DNA of 43,036 nucleotides from Lactobacillus equicursoris DSM 19284 = JCM 14600 = CIP 110162 (GTDB taxonomy: Bacteria > Bacillota > Bacilli > Lactobacillales > Lactobacillaceae). The notes below the pieces were generated by a model. That model was not told the origin of the DNA, did not search any database, and saw nothing but the letters and a program-made list of their open reading frames with translations. The position numbers and the translations under genes are program-made. The DNA lies in assembly GCF_001434815.1 (NCBI RefSeq), contig NZ_AZDU01000014.1, forward strand, positions 1 through 43,036, read 5' to 3'. Position 1 is the first letter of the stretch. Every line of letters starts with the position of its first letter. Shown piece after piece: positions 22,074 through 30,830 of the stretch.

Positions 22074-22253
22074 ATGTCAACACTAGATTACTTCTTTACA
22101 ATAATTGTTATCTTCATTGTCGCTGCAGCCGTAATTATGACCATTGCTACCAGAGCTGGTCACCGGCGGACAGCGCGGAACATCGGTATCGCCGGAGCAG
22201 TGATCATTATTATTGCCTTTTGCGGCATGAATTACTTTATTACGTCCATGTAG
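22074..22253 (+). CDS. Small two-helix membrane protein, unknown function
   Basis: A 59-residue protein starting at ATG 22074, with AAAGGAG about 7 nt upstream. It has two hydrophobic segments (FTIIVIFIVAAAVIMTIA and IGIAGAVIIIIAFCGMNYF) joined by a basic loop (RAGHRRTARN), so it is probably a hairpin in the membrane with the loop in the cytoplasm. I do not recognise a family. It has its own terminator and stands alone between mnmG and pyruvate oxidase. The 315-bp gap after mnmG otherwise holds the mnmG terminator and the 35-residue peptide gene. Confidence 0.7.
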   Translation: MSTLDYFFTIIVIFIVAAAVIMTIATRAGHRRTARNIGIAGAVIIIIAFCGMNYFITSM

Positions 22254-22255
22254 TC

Positions 22256-22291
22256 AAGCGGTCAAGTCACTAGGGGCTTGACCACTTTTTT
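22256..22291 (+). terminator. Terminator after the small membrane protein
   Basis: AAGCGGTCAAG / CTTGACCACTT (one mismatch) with T6, 2 nt after the stop codon. Confidence 0.85.
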
Positions 22292-22395
22292 ACTTAAAAT
22301 AATCGACTGTCTTTATACTTTTTAAAAAAATAATAAAAAATTTACCTAAAAAGAAATTCCTGAAGTTAGCTAACAATTCACAATGTCAAATCCAA

Positions 22396-22481
22396 GCATT
22401 TTCTAGCTTTTTTTCACAAAGTCCTCAAGTTTGTGAATTCACTAGCTTTAAAAATGCTTAATTCCCGTCATATCGGGAATT
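22396..22481 (+). promoter_or_regulatory. Two dyads upstream of the pyruvate oxidase promoter
   Basis: An imperfect 62-bp dyad (22396-22457) has outer arms GCATTTT/AAAATGC and a perfect inner stem TTCACAAA/TTTGTGAA (22413-22437). A perfect AATTCCCG-TCATAT-CGGGAATT dyad follows directly (22460-22481) and ends 8 bp before the -35. A GTTAGCTAAC palindrome lies upstream (22365-22374). They are probable regulator-binding sites or structured DNA. The 303-bp gap holds nothing else apart from the promoter. Confidence 0.55.
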
Positions 22482-22489
22482 GGTAGCAC

Positions 22490-22518
22490 TTGCAAAAGTG
22501 AAAAAAAGTGATTTAATA
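22490..22518 (+). promoter_or_regulatory. Pyruvate oxidase promoter
   Basis: TTGCAA (22490-22495), 17 bp, TTAATA (22513-22518), then a leader of about 30 nt with AAGGAG before the ATG. Confidence 0.6.
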
Positions 22519-22556
22519 AAGGAGTGTAAGTAATATTTTTTAAGGAGATTTCACTT

Positions 22557-24407
22557 ATGGCAAAAATTAAGGGCGCTAACGCCGTTTTAGATGTTATGTA
22601 CAAGTGGGGCATTGACCACCTTTACGGTTTCCCAGGTGGTTCATTTGACTCAACGATGAACGCTATCTACGAAATGCAAGACAAGGTTAAGTTCATCGAA
22701 GTTCGTCACGAAGAAGCTGGCGCTTTGGCTGCTTCAGCTGAATACAAGTTGACTGGCAAATTGGGTGTCTGCATGGGTTCAGCTGGCCCTGGTGCAATTC
22801 ACTTGATGAACGGTTTGTACGACGCAAAGTACGACAAGACTCCAATGGTTGCTTTGGTAGCCAACGTTCCAACTCCTCGTCAAGACATCAACTTCTTCCA
22901 AGCCTTTGACGAAATGCCTTGGTTCCGTGATGTTGCAGTTTGGGTACACCAAGCTAAGACTAAGGAAGCTTTGCCAGTATTGATGGACACTGCTATTCGT
23001 CAAGCTTACGCTAAGAAGGGTCCAGCTGTTTTGGTAATTCCTAAGGACTTTGGTTGGCAAGAAATCGAAGACAACTACCGCGTATCAGCTTCAAACCACA
23101 CTGCTGACAACTACGCAGCACCAACTGCTGAATCAATCGAAGCAGCTACTAAGTTGATCAAGGAAGCTAAGAACCCAGTTGTTTACTTCGGTTTGGGTGC
23201 TGAAAAGGCTGCTGACGAATTGAAGGAATTCTCAGACAAGTTCAAGATGCCAATGATGTCATCATACCTTGGTAAGGGTATCGTTGAAGACTCATTCAAG
23301 GCTTACCTTGGTACTATCGGCCGTATCGGTGCTAAGGCTCCTAACGAAGTTCAAGGCCACACTGACTTGGTAGTTTGGGTTGGTAACAACTCACCATTCT
23401 CAGTATTGTGGTTCCCTAAGAACGCTAAGGTTATCCAAATCGACGTTGACCCAGAAAAGCAAGGCAAGCGTCACTCAGTAGACGTTTCAATCTTGGCAGA
23501 CGCTAAGAAGAGCTTGCGTGCTTTGATCGACGCTGGTGAAGCTCGTGAAGAATCACCACTTTACAAGGCTGCTTTGGCTGACCGTGAAGAATGGGATGCA
23601 TGGCTTGACAGCTTCAAGGATGACCACTTGAAGGACGAAGGTCGTGTACGTCAAGAACCAATCTGGGACGTAATCAACACTGAAGCTGCAGACGACGCTG
23701 TCTTCGCTATTGACGTTGGTAACGTAAACATGGACCACGTACGTCTGCTCAACATGAACGGCAAGCAACGCTGGACTACTTCTGGTCTTCACGCAACTAT
23801 GGGCTACGGCGCACCTGCTGCTTTGGCAGCCGCAACTGCTTACCCAGACCGTGAAGTATGGCACCTTGCTGGTGACGGTGGCTTCGCAATGATGAGCGAA
23901 GAATTGTTGACTATCGCTCGTTACAACATGCACGTTTTGACTGTAGTCTTCACTAACGAAACTTTGGGCTACATCGAAGCTGAACAACGCGACGAATCAA
24001 ACCAACCACTTTCAGGCGTTATCCTTCCAGACAACGACTGGGCTAAGGTTGCTGAAGGTATGAACATGAAGGCCTTCACTGTTCGCGACAAGGCTGAATT
24101 CGAAGCAGCTGTTAAGGAATGGAAGAAGATGGATGGCCCAGCCTTCATCGACGTTAAGTACACTAAGCACATGGCTTACTCAACTGAACTTAACACTCTG
24201 GACGACCCAGAATTCGTGAAGTACTACCACGCAGAAGCTCTTCACCCATTCTCATACTTTGCTGAAAAGTTTGGCTTGGAAGTAGACGCAGCTTCAGCTG
24301 CTTCTGGCCATGCTGAAGACAAGGCAGAAGCTTTGAGCGTTCAAGCAACTTCAAGTGCTTCAGTTCCAGAAAACGCTCCTGACACTACTTCAGGTGCTTC
24401 TCACTAA
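22557..24407 (+). CDS. pox: Pyruvate oxidase (H2O2- and acetyl-phosphate-forming)
   Basis: This ThDP/FAD enzyme converts pyruvate, phosphate and O2 to acetyl phosphate, CO2 and H2O2, and is the classic source of peroxide in lactobacilli. It has 616 residues. RHEEAGALAASA with the ThDP-activating Glu is near residue 50, GSAGPGAIHLMNGLYDA near 75, and the ThDP/Mg site GDGGFAMM...N near 440-470. It resembles L. plantarum POX throughout but adds a Ser/Ala/Thr/Glu-rich tail of about 30 residues. Codon use (AAG, CAA, TTG, GCT, ACT, TCA strongly preferred) differs from the GC3-rich neighbours, which fits very high expression or later acquisition. It is monocistronic, between dyads and a terminator. 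Confidence 0.92.
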   Translation: MAKIKGANAVLDVMYKWGIDHLYGFPGGSFDSTMNAIYEMQDKVKFIEVRHEEAGALAASAEYKLTGKLGVCMGSAGPGAIHLMNGLYDAKYDKTPMVALVANVPTPRQDINFFQAFDEMPWFRDVAVWVHQAKTKEALPVLMDTAIRQAYAKKGPAVLVIPKDFGWQEIEDNYRVSASNHTADNYAAPTAESIEAATKLIKEAKNPVVYFGLGAEKAADELKEFSDKFKMPMMSSYLGKGIVEDSFKAYLGTIGRIGAKAPNEVQGHTDLVVWVGNNSPFSVLWFPKNAKVIQIDVDPEKQGKRHSVDVSILADAKKSLRALIDAGEAREESPLYKAALADREEWDAWLDSFKDDHLKDEGRVRQEPIWDVINTEAADDAVFAIDVGNVNMDHVRLLNMNGKQRWTTSGLHATMGYGAPAALAAATAYPDREVWHLAGDGGFAMMSEELLTIARYNMHVLTVVFTNETLGYIEAEQRDESNQPLSGVILPDNDWAKVAEGMNMKAFTVRDKAEFEAAVKEWKKMDGPAFIDVKYTKHMAYSTELNTLDDPEFVKYYHAEALHPFSYFAEKFGLEVDAASAASGHAEDKAEALSVQATSSASVPENAPDTTSGASH

Positions 24408-24427
24408 TTTTTGCCTACATAAATAAA

Positions 24428-24457
24428 AAAAGCGAGACCTAAGGTTTCGCTTTTTTT
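24428..24457 (+). terminator. Terminator after pyruvate oxidase
   Basis: AAAGCGAGACC-TAA-GGTTTCGCTTT with T7. Confidence 0.88.
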
Positions 24458-24468
24458 GTGCTTAAAAG

Positions 24469-24474
24469 TATAAT
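24469..24474 (+). promoter_or_regulatory. -10 element for gnd
   Basis: A perfect TATAAT 31 bp before the gnd ATG. No good -35 is visible; the expected position falls in the preceding terminator's 3' arm. Confidence 0.4.
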
Positions 24475-24505
24475 AAGTATGTTAGACATACTAGGAGGTA
24501 GACTC

Positions 24506-25891
24506 ATGCAACAATTTGGTGTGATCGGCTTATCGGTCATGGGCAAGAACTTGGCTCTCAACGTTAGAAATCACGGCTTCTCAGTTTCCGGCTTTAGTAT
24601 CGACAAGCCAGAAGTCGATGCATTGGCAAAGTACGAAGATGACAAGCTGAAGCCTTGCTACACTTGGGAAGAATTCGTCAACTCTTTGGAAAAGCCGCGC
24701 AAGATCTTAGTTCAGATCATGGCCGGCGATCCTGTTGACCAAACCATTCAAAAATTGATCCCGCTTTTGGACAAGGGCGACATTATCATCGACGGTGGCA
24801 ACTCCAACTACAACGACACCAACCGCCGCTACCACGAATTGGCTAAGCACGGCTTGCATTTCATCGGCATGGGCGTTTCTGGCGGTGAAGAAGGCGCCTT
24901 GAACGGCCCAGCCTTGATGCCAGGCGGCGACAAGGAAGCTTACGATGAAGTAGCCCCAATCTTGACGGAAATGGCTGCCAAGACCAAGGATGGCCGGGCT
25001 TGCGTTTCCTACATTGGGCCAGAAGGTGCCGGCCACTATGTCAAGATGGTCCACAACGGCATGGAATATGCCATCATGCAAGAAATTTCTGAAGTTTACG
25101 ACATCATGCGCAAGGCAGCTCATTTTTCTAATGAAAAGATGGCTGACATCTTCGCTGAATGGGACAAGGGCGACTTGAACGCCTACTTGATCGAAATCGC
25201 TTCTAAGGTCTTGCGGCAAAAAGACGACCTGACTGATGACGATGTGATCGACCACATCCTGAATGTAGCTTCTTACAAGGGTACTGGCAACTGGATGCTG
25301 GAAGATGCCATCAAGTTGGGTGCGCCAATTACGGTGGTAGCTGAAGCCGTATTGGCCCGCTTCATGTCCAAGGCAACTACCCGGGAAGGCAAGGAAGTTG
25401 CTTACGAAGGCAACGTGCCAAGCGACCTGGTTGACAACTTGGGCAAGGCTCTTTACCTGGCCCAAATTGTGGCTTACGCTCAAGGCTTCCAGCAAATGAC
25501 CATGGCGGCCAAGGCCTACAACTGGACCTTGCAATACCCAGCCATCGCCCAAAACTGGGAAGCTGGCTGCATCATCCACGCCAAGACCCTGTACCATATT
25601 GAAGATGCCTACGCTGACGGCAAGGAACTGGACAACCTCTTCCAAGACCCATACTTCAAGGGCGTGATGGAAGCCAACCTGCCAGCCTTGAAGCAAGTAG
25701 TGGAACTGGTTAGCCAAGCCGGCATTCCTACTCCAAGCTTGAGTGCGTCAGTCAACTACCTGGAATCCATCTTCAATCCAAGCCTGCCAGCTAACATGAT
25801 CCAGGCACAAAGAGACTACTTCGGTGCCCACACTTACCTGAGAAACGACCGCGAGGGCGTTTACCACACTGAATGGTACGAAGAAAAATAA
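24506..25891 (+). CDS. gnd: 6-phosphogluconate dehydrogenase, decarboxylating
   Basis: It oxidises 6-phosphogluconate to ribulose-5-phosphate, CO2 and NADPH in the pentose phosphate pathway. The protein is 461 residues. An N-terminal Rossmann motif GVIGLSVMGKNLALNV is followed by the substrate-binding region VSGGEEGALNGPALMPGG near 125 and the catalytic-Lys motif GHYVKMVHNGMEY near 180. I start at the ATG with AGGAGG 7 nt upstream (24506), not at the in-frame ATG at 24458, which lacks a site and falls next to the pox terminator. It is monocistronic. Confidence 0.96.
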   Translation: MQQFGVIGLSVMGKNLALNVRNHGFSVSGFSIDKPEVDALAKYEDDKLKPCYTWEEFVNSLEKPRKILVQIMAGDPVDQTIQKLIPLLDKGDIIIDGGNSNYNDTNRRYHELAKHGLHFIGMGVSGGEEGALNGPALMPGGDKEAYDEVAPILTEMAAKTKDGRACVSYIGPEGAGHYVKMVHNGMEYAIMQEISEVYDIMRKAAHFSNEKMADIFAEWDKGDLNAYLIEIASKVLRQKDDLTDDDVIDHILNVASYKGTGNWMLEDAIKLGAPITVVAEAVLARFMSKATTREGKEVAYEGNVPSDLVDNLGKALYLAQIVAYAQGFQQMTMAAKAYNWTLQYPAIAQNWEAGCIIHAKTLYHIEDAYADGKELDNLFQDPYFKGVMEANLPALKQVVELVSQAGIPTPSLSASVNYLESIFNPSLPANMIQAQRDYFGAHTYLRNDREGVYHTEWYEEK

Positions 25892-25905
25892 CAAACAGTA
25901 TTGAT

Positions 25906-25945
25906 AAAAAGAGTGAACCTTTCCAAAGAAGTTTCACTCTTTTTT
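25906..25945 (+). terminator. Terminator after gnd
   Basis: AAAGAGTGAAC / GTTTCACTCTTT with a T-run, 15 nt beyond the stop. Confidence 0.82.
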
Positions 25946-26115
25946 GCATTTCATCGGAAAAATGGTGCATATTTTAACAAATATTGTTATTTGTCTTGGT
26001 CAATTCGGTTTGGATCAGAAACCGGACAAGATCGAAGCCGTAAGGCGGATTTTACATGTTTGCCGAAAAAGTTTATCCTTAATTTATATTCAAAAATAAG
26101 GTGGGCAAACATTTT

Positions 26116-27651
26116 ATGGAGAGTGAAGACAGACAAACGCGCAAATCCAACTTGCGCTTATTATTTGAAGCCCTGGTCGTGGGCGTAGTGGCCGGCATCG
26201 TTGTTGGCAGCTTTCGCTGGCTGATCGGGCAGACCCTGGCCATGTGGCAAAAGGGCTACCAGGCAGCCCACGGCAATCCAGCCCTCTTGTGGCTGTTGGC
26301 CGCGGGAGTTTTAGCCAGCGTGATCGTGGCCGGCTTTTTGGTCAAGCAGCAGCCGCATGCCGGCGGCTCCGGGATTCCAGAAGTTGAACTGCAGCTGCAG
26401 GGCAAGCTGCAACTGGCCTGGTGGCCGATCCTTTGGCGCAAGTTTATTGGCGGGGTTCTGTCCATTGGCTCAGGGCTCTTTTTGGGCCGAGAAGGCCCGT
26501 CAATTCAACTAGGGTCAACCATCGGCCAGGGCGTGGCCCAGGGCTTCAAGGCCTCCAAAACCGACTCCAGGGTCCTCCTGGCAACCGGGGCGGCCAGCGG
26601 CTTATCCGCTGCCTTTGGGGCGCCATTGGGCGGGGCCATGTTTATCGTGGAAGAGGTCTTTCACAACTTTTCGCCCCGGGTCTGGCTTAACGCCTTAGCT
26701 GGCGCCATCATGGCCAATTTCGTGGTCTCCAATGTCTTTGGCCAGACTCCAGTCTTGGCGATTGACTACAAGCACAGTTTTCCGATCCTGCAGTACTGGC
26801 ACCTGCTCTTGCTGGGGGCCTTCCTGGGCTTGATCGGGCGCCTGTACCAGTGGGGGCTGCTCAATTTCAGCCATGTCTATCAAAAGATCCCGGTCCTCCC
26901 GCGCTGGCTGCATGGGGTGATCCCGGCCGTGCTTTTGGTGCCGATCATGTACTTTTTCCCTGGCTATGTTGGCGGGGGGAACAACTTGATTCTCAGCTTG
27001 AACCAAATGCATGTCACTGGGATCTTGGCCCTAATCTTCCTTTTGCGGATCAGCTTTTCCATTATTTCCTATGATTCTGGTCTGCCAGGGGGAATCTTCT
27101 TGCCAATCTTGACCATGGGGGCGCTTCTGGGCGCGGTCTACGGCCAGTTTATGGTGGACCTGGGCTGGCTGGACCAGAAATTGGTCGTCAACCTGGTCAT
27201 TTTCTCCATGGCAGGACTATTCGCGGCCATTGTCCGTTCGCCGTTTACCGCCATCATGCTGATCGCGGAAATGGTTGGGTCGCTCTTGCACCTCATGCCC
27301 TTGGCCGTGGTTTCAGTTGTCGCCTACATCGTCAATGAGCTGCTGGGCGGGGAGCCGATCTATGAAAGCTTGGCGGGCCGGATGCAGACCAAGGAAGACA
27401 ACGACTATGTCGGGGAAGCCGACCAGCTGACCTTCTCTGTCTTTGAGGGCAGTCAGATGGCTGGCAAAAAGATCAAGGAGATCGCCTGGCCGGACCGGAC
27501 CCTGGTCAAGGTCATCCACCGGGGGCAAAAGGACATTATCCCGGACGGCAACACCCAGCTGCTGGCGGGCGACTTAGTCGTGCTGGAGCTGGATGAAAAC
27601 CAGCGCGGCGTCGTCTATGATGAAGTGGCTCGGTTACAGAATAATCAGTAG
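26116..27651 (+). CDS. ClC family chloride channel / H+-Cl- antiporter with TrkA-C domain
   Basis: A 511-residue protein with a ClC membrane domain (about residues 15-405) and a C-terminal TrkA-C/RCK_C regulatory domain (about 430-511, ending with GDLVVLELDE). Chloride-path motifs are present: GGSGIPE near 100 and GREGPSIQLG near 135 with the gating Glu, so H+/Cl- exchange is likely. It may help acid tolerance or charge balance. I use ATG 26116 with AGGTGG upstream; a GTG 15 nt earlier is the alternative start. The 224-bp gap before it has a weak promoter (TTGCCG at 26060, TTATAT at 26084) and a CGGTTT/AAACCG dyad (26006-26024). Confidence 0.9.
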   Translation: MESEDRQTRKSNLRLLFEALVVGVVAGIVVGSFRWLIGQTLAMWQKGYQAAHGNPALLWLLAAGVLASVIVAGFLVKQQPHAGGSGIPEVELQLQGKLQLAWWPILWRKFIGGVLSIGSGLFLGREGPSIQLGSTIGQGVAQGFKASKTDSRVLLATGAASGLSAAFGAPLGGAMFIVEEVFHNFSPRVWLNALAGAIMANFVVSNVFGQTPVLAIDYKHSFPILQYWHLLLLGAFLGLIGRLYQWGLLNFSHVYQKIPVLPRWLHGVIPAVLLVPIMYFFPGYVGGGNNLILSLNQMHVTGILALIFLLRISFSIISYDSGLPGGIFLPILTMGALLGAVYGQFMVDLGWLDQKLVVNLVIFSMAGLFAAIVRSPFTAIMLIAEMVGSLLHLMPLAVVSVVAYIVNELLGGEPIYESLAGRMQTKEDNDYVGEADQLTFSVFEGSQMAGKKIKEIAWPDRTLVKVIHRGQKDIIPDGNTQLLAGDLVVLELDENQRGVVYDEVARLQNNQ

Positions 27652-27660
27652 ATAAGTATA

Positions 27661-27688
27661 AAAAGGCTGCTCAGAGAGCAGCCTTTTT
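27661..27688 (+). terminator. Terminator after the ClC gene
   Basis: AAAAGGCTGCTC-AGA-GAGCAGCCTTTTT, 9 nt after the stop. Confidence 0.92.
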
Positions 27689-27827
27689 GTGTTCCAGTTG
27701 CCTTCTTATTGTTTGCAAAAGTCAAAATCTTCCTGTCTTTTACGAGTATTCACTTAATTAATTTAACTATATTAGTTAATAAAGCCCCAAAAAACGGCGA
27801 ATAGCCAACTTTTTGGCAAAAAAATGC

Positions 27828-27856
27828 TTACGAAAGACTCTGCAAACTGATAAAAT
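27828..27856 (+). promoter_or_regulatory. Promoter of the first DHA2 efflux gene
   Basis: TTACGA (27828-27833), 17 bp, TAAAAT (27851-27856), followed by GGGAG before the TTG start. Confidence 0.55.
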
Positions 27857-27891
27857 GATCAATTGTCGTGATTGAAAATGGGAGATAATTT

Positions 27892-29310
27892 TTGAAAAAT
27901 ACAGAAAATAATGTTGCAATGAAGGCAGTCGTGCCAACGGCTCATCCATGGTTGGCCATGCTGCCCTTGATGATTGGCGCTTTCGTGGGTATGTTCAGTG
28001 AAACTTCATTGAACATCGCTTTGCCGCAATTGATGGCGGCCTTAAAGGTCGGGCAGGGGCAGATCCAATGGCTCGTGACCGGCTACATGTTGGTGATCGG
28101 GATCGTCTTGCCACTTTCCAGCTTTTTGACCAAGTGGTTCTCCACCCGGCAATTGACGATCTTTGCCTTATTGGCCTTTATGTGCGGGTCTGTCGTGTCT
28201 GGCCTTGGGAGCAATTTCGGGATCGTTCTGTTGGGGAGAATGGTGCAAGGGATTGGGACCGGGATCATCCTGCCTTTGATGTTTACGGTAGCGATGATGA
28301 TCTTCCCAATGCAAAAGCTGGGCTCCGTCAATGGGGTGCTGGCTTTGGTCATCATGTTCGCCCCAGCCATTGGGCCAACTTTGACCGGCTTGATCTTGGC
28401 AGCGGCTTCCTGGCGCTTCGTCTTCTTTACTTTCGCCATTATTTTGGCAGTCGGCTTGCTCTTTGCCTTTACTTCTTTGAAGAATGTTGGCCGCCTGACC
28501 AAGCCCAAGCTGGATCTGCCATCGATTCTGCTGTCAGTTTTGGCCTTCTCTGGCTTGATCGCTGGGGCCAGCTTTGCCTCTGAATTTGGCTGGCTGTCAG
28601 TCCCAGTCCTGGCGGCCCTGCTGGTTGGCCTTGTCTGCCTCTTCTTCTACAGCCGCCGGCAACTGGCCATGAAGACGCCGATTCTTAACCTGCGCGTCTT
28701 CCGCCATCAAAACTTTGCCTTGGGCGGGATCTTGATGATGCTTGACTTTGCCGTGATCCTCTCTGCCATGTACATTTTGCCGCAATATTTGCAAAATAGT
28801 CTGGGCGTCAAAGTAGCCTTGACGGGGCTGATCATGCTGCCAGGTGGCTTGGTCAATGCCTTGACCAGTGCCTTTGCTGGCAGAATGTACGACACGCTGG
28901 GAGCCAAGTGGCCAACTAGAATCGGCTTCATGATTGCCTTGGTCGGCGCCATGATGCTGGCGGTTGGCAGCAGCCAAAGCGCCATTTGGTACGTGATCAC
29001 CGCCCATATCATTTTGATGATCGGGACCCCTTTGGCCATGTCACCGGCCCAAACTTCAGCCCTGAACTCCTTGGAAGGGGCTGAATCAGCTGATGGATCA
29101 ACCATCTTGAACACCATGCAGCAAATCATTGGTGCCTTAGCGACGGCTCTGTCCACCAGTTTCCTGACTCTGGGCAAGGAGGTGACTGCAGGTTCAGTGA
29201 CCGCCAAATTTACCGGCGGCGTTCACTTTAGCCTGTACTTCACCATCGCCTTGATCCTGTTAGGCTTGCTGGTTTCATTTAAGGTGACGGATGATGGCCG
29301 TCCTGATTAG
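27892..29310 (+). CDS. MFS transporter, DHA2 family (EmrB/QacA type)
   Basis: A 472-residue drug:H+ antiporter-2 type permease with about 14 transmembrane helices. Motif A-like residues follow helix 2-3, and antiporter motif C (APAIGPTLTG) lies near residue 160. It probably exports a toxic compound; the substrate is unknown. It starts at TTG (27892) with GGGAG 7 nt upstream; no ATG is suitably placed. It stands alone and ends at a shared bidirectional terminator. It is distantly similar to the 466-residue pump at 37442-38842. Confidence 0.88.
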   Translation: MKNTENNVAMKAVVPTAHPWLAMLPLMIGAFVGMFSETSLNIALPQLMAALKVGQGQIQWLVTGYMLVIGIVLPLSSFLTKWFSTRQLTIFALLAFMCGSVVSGLGSNFGIVLLGRMVQGIGTGIILPLMFTVAMMIFPMQKLGSVNGVLALVIMFAPAIGPTLTGLILAAASWRFVFFTFAIILAVGLLFAFTSLKNVGRLTKPKLDLPSILLSVLAFSGLIAGASFASEFGWLSVPVLAALLVGLVCLFFYSRRQLAMKTPILNLRVFRHQNFALGGILMMLDFAVILSAMYILPQYLQNSLGVKVALTGLIMLPGGLVNALTSAFAGRMYDTLGAKWPTRIGFMIALVGAMMLAVGSSQSAIWYVITAHIILMIGTPLAMSPAQTSALNSLEGAESADGSTILNTMQQIIGALATALSTSFLTLGKEVTAGSVTAKFTGGVHFSLYFTIALILLGLLVSFKVTDDGRPD

Positions 29311-29416
29311 ATATTAATCAGCGTTTTGTTAAATTAATTAAGAAACGTATTTCCTTGTAAGCGTTCAGCTTGCTTTTTGATTGAAGATATAGAGTAAAAA
29401 ACGTTAACCACTACGC

Positions 29417-29450
29417 AAAAAAGGCCCCGAGCACATGCTCGAGGCCTTTT
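29417..29450. terminator. Bidirectional terminator between convergent DHA2 and NCS2 genes
   Basis: GGCCCCGAGC-ACAT-GCTCGAGGCC (one internal mismatch) with A6 on the left and T4 on the right, so it can serve both strands. Confidence 0.88.
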
Positions 29451-29464
29451 ACTATCTAATTCAA

Positions 29465-30775
29465 TTAAACGTTCAAGATCAAGAAGTAGATCACGAAGAC
29501 CACAGCCAGGATCCACATCATTGGGGTGACTTCCTTGGTCCGCTTAGCCGCAGTCATGGAGAGCGGGTAAGTAATCAAGCCCAAAGCCATCCCGTCAGCA
29601 ATGGAGTAGGTCAAGCCCATGCCGATCACGATCAAGAAGGCAGGAACGGCGATTTCCAGCTTGCCCCAAGAAATCTTGGCCAGGTTGGCAGCCATCAAAA
29701 CGCCGACGATGATCAAGGCTGGAGCCGTAACCGTAGTCGTAACCACGCTCAAAAGTGGGCTGAAGAACATGGACAAAAGGAAGAAAATCCCAACCCAAAC
29801 GGCAGTCAAACCTGACCGGCCGCCGGCGGCGATACCTGATGATGATTCAACGTAAGCACCAACTGGTGAAGTACCGATGATGGAACCAGCCATCATGGCC
29901 GTTGAGTCAGCAGCCATGGCCTTACCGATTCTTGGCATCTTCCCGTCCTTGTCAACCAGGCCAGCTTGGTGAGCCAGACCAATCAAGGTACCGGTGGTGT
30001 CGAAGAAGGCAACCAAGAGGAAGGTCAAGACAACCGTCCACATTTGCACCGTGTTGATGTCGCCCAAGTGGAAGATGGCTTGGCCAAAGCTTGGCTTCAG
30101 GCTTGGCGCCATGGAAATCACAGCAGTTGGCATCTTGCTTTGGCCGACGATCACGCTGAAGATTGATGATAAAACGATCCCGATGAAGATGGCACCTGGC
30201 ACGTTCCGGATCATCAAGATGACCGTTACCAGCAAGCCGAAGATGGTTACCCAGGCAGCTGGGTTTCTGAAGGAACCGATGGTTACTAAAGTAGAAGGGC
30301 TGTTGACAACGATCTTACCGTTTTGCAGGCCCAAGAAGGCGATGAAGATCCCAATCCCAGCTGAGATGGCGAACTTCAAGTCGTTAGGGATGCTGTCAAT
30401 GATTAATTCCCGCAACTTGAAAACCGTAATCAAGATGAAGATGATTGAGGCTACGAAAACAGCAGCCAGAGCCGTTTGCCACTTCACCTTCATGCCGATG
30501 CAGACAGTGTAAGCGAAGAAGGCGTTCAAGCCCAAGGATGGGGCAGTTGCGATTGGATAGTTGGCAAAAATCCCCATGATCAAACAGCCAAGAGCACTGG
30601 CTAAAGCCGTTGCCGTGAAGACCGCACCCTTGTCCATGCCGCTGGCGCCCAAGACGCTAGGGTTAACGAACAAGATATAGCACATTGCAAAGAAGGTGGT
30701 CAACCCAGCGATGAATTCGCGCTTAGGGTTGGTCCCTAATTTTTCAAGGTCAAAAAATTTACTAATAGAATCCAT
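29465..30775 (-). CDS. NCS2 family purine permease (hypoxanthine/guanine type)
   Basis: A 436-residue permease of the AzgA/PbuG branch of NCS2. It begins MDSISKFFDLEKLGTNPKREF, has the family region APSLGLNAFFAY near residue 85, and about 12-14 hydrophobic helices. It probably brings hypoxanthine, guanine or adenine into the cell by proton symport. I start at 30775, where GGAGG lies 4 nt upstream; an in-frame ATG 51 nt earlier lacks a site. A PurBox in the leader supports purine control. Exact base specificity cannot be given. Confidence 0.9.
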   Translation of the reverse strand: MDSISKFFDLEKLGTNPKREFIAGLTTFFAMCYILFVNPSVLGASGMDKGAVFTATALASALGCLIMGIFANYPIATAPSLGLNAFFAYTVCIGMKVKWQTALAAVFVASIIFILITVFKLRELIIDSIPNDLKFAISAGIGIFIAFLGLQNGKIVVNSPSTLVTIGSFRNPAAWVTIFGLLVTVILMIRNVPGAIFIGIVLSSIFSVIVGQSKMPTAVISMAPSLKPSFGQAIFHLGDINTVQMWTVVLTFLLVAFFDTTGTLIGLAHQAGLVDKDGKMPRIGKAMAADSTAMMAGSIIGTSPVGAYVESSSGIAAGGRSGLTAVWVGIFFLLSMFFSPLLSVVTTTVTAPALIIVGVLMAANLAKISWGKLEIAVPAFLIVIGMGLTYSIADGMALGLITYPLSMTAAKRTKEVTPMMWILAVVFVIYFLILNV

Positions 30776-30790
30776 TTTTCCTCCAGTAGA

Positions 30791-30806
30791 AAATCGTTCG
30801 GAATTT
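30791..30806 (-). promoter_or_regulatory. PurBox (PurR-binding site) in the NCS2 permease leader
   Basis: AAATTCCGAACGATTT on the minus strand contains the CCGAAC core of the Firmicutes PurBox in an A/T-rich frame. It lies about 25 bp downstream of the -10. Confidence 0.65.
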
Positions 30807-30830
30807 ACTCTGATAAGAGTGAACATTTAT

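Noticed and set aside
24707-25717. 336-codon open frame antisense to gnd
   Set aside because: It lies wholly within gnd, lacks start signals and shows His/Val/Gln-rich composition typical of antisense frames.
25892-26115. Fluoride riboswitch before the ClC gene
   Set aside because: The conserved crcB-motif sequence is not seen, and the protein has chloride-type rather than fluoride-type ClC motifs.
25901-26188. 95-codon plus-strand frame between gnd and the ClC gene
   Set aside because: It starts in the gnd terminator, overlaps the ClC start and has no domain.
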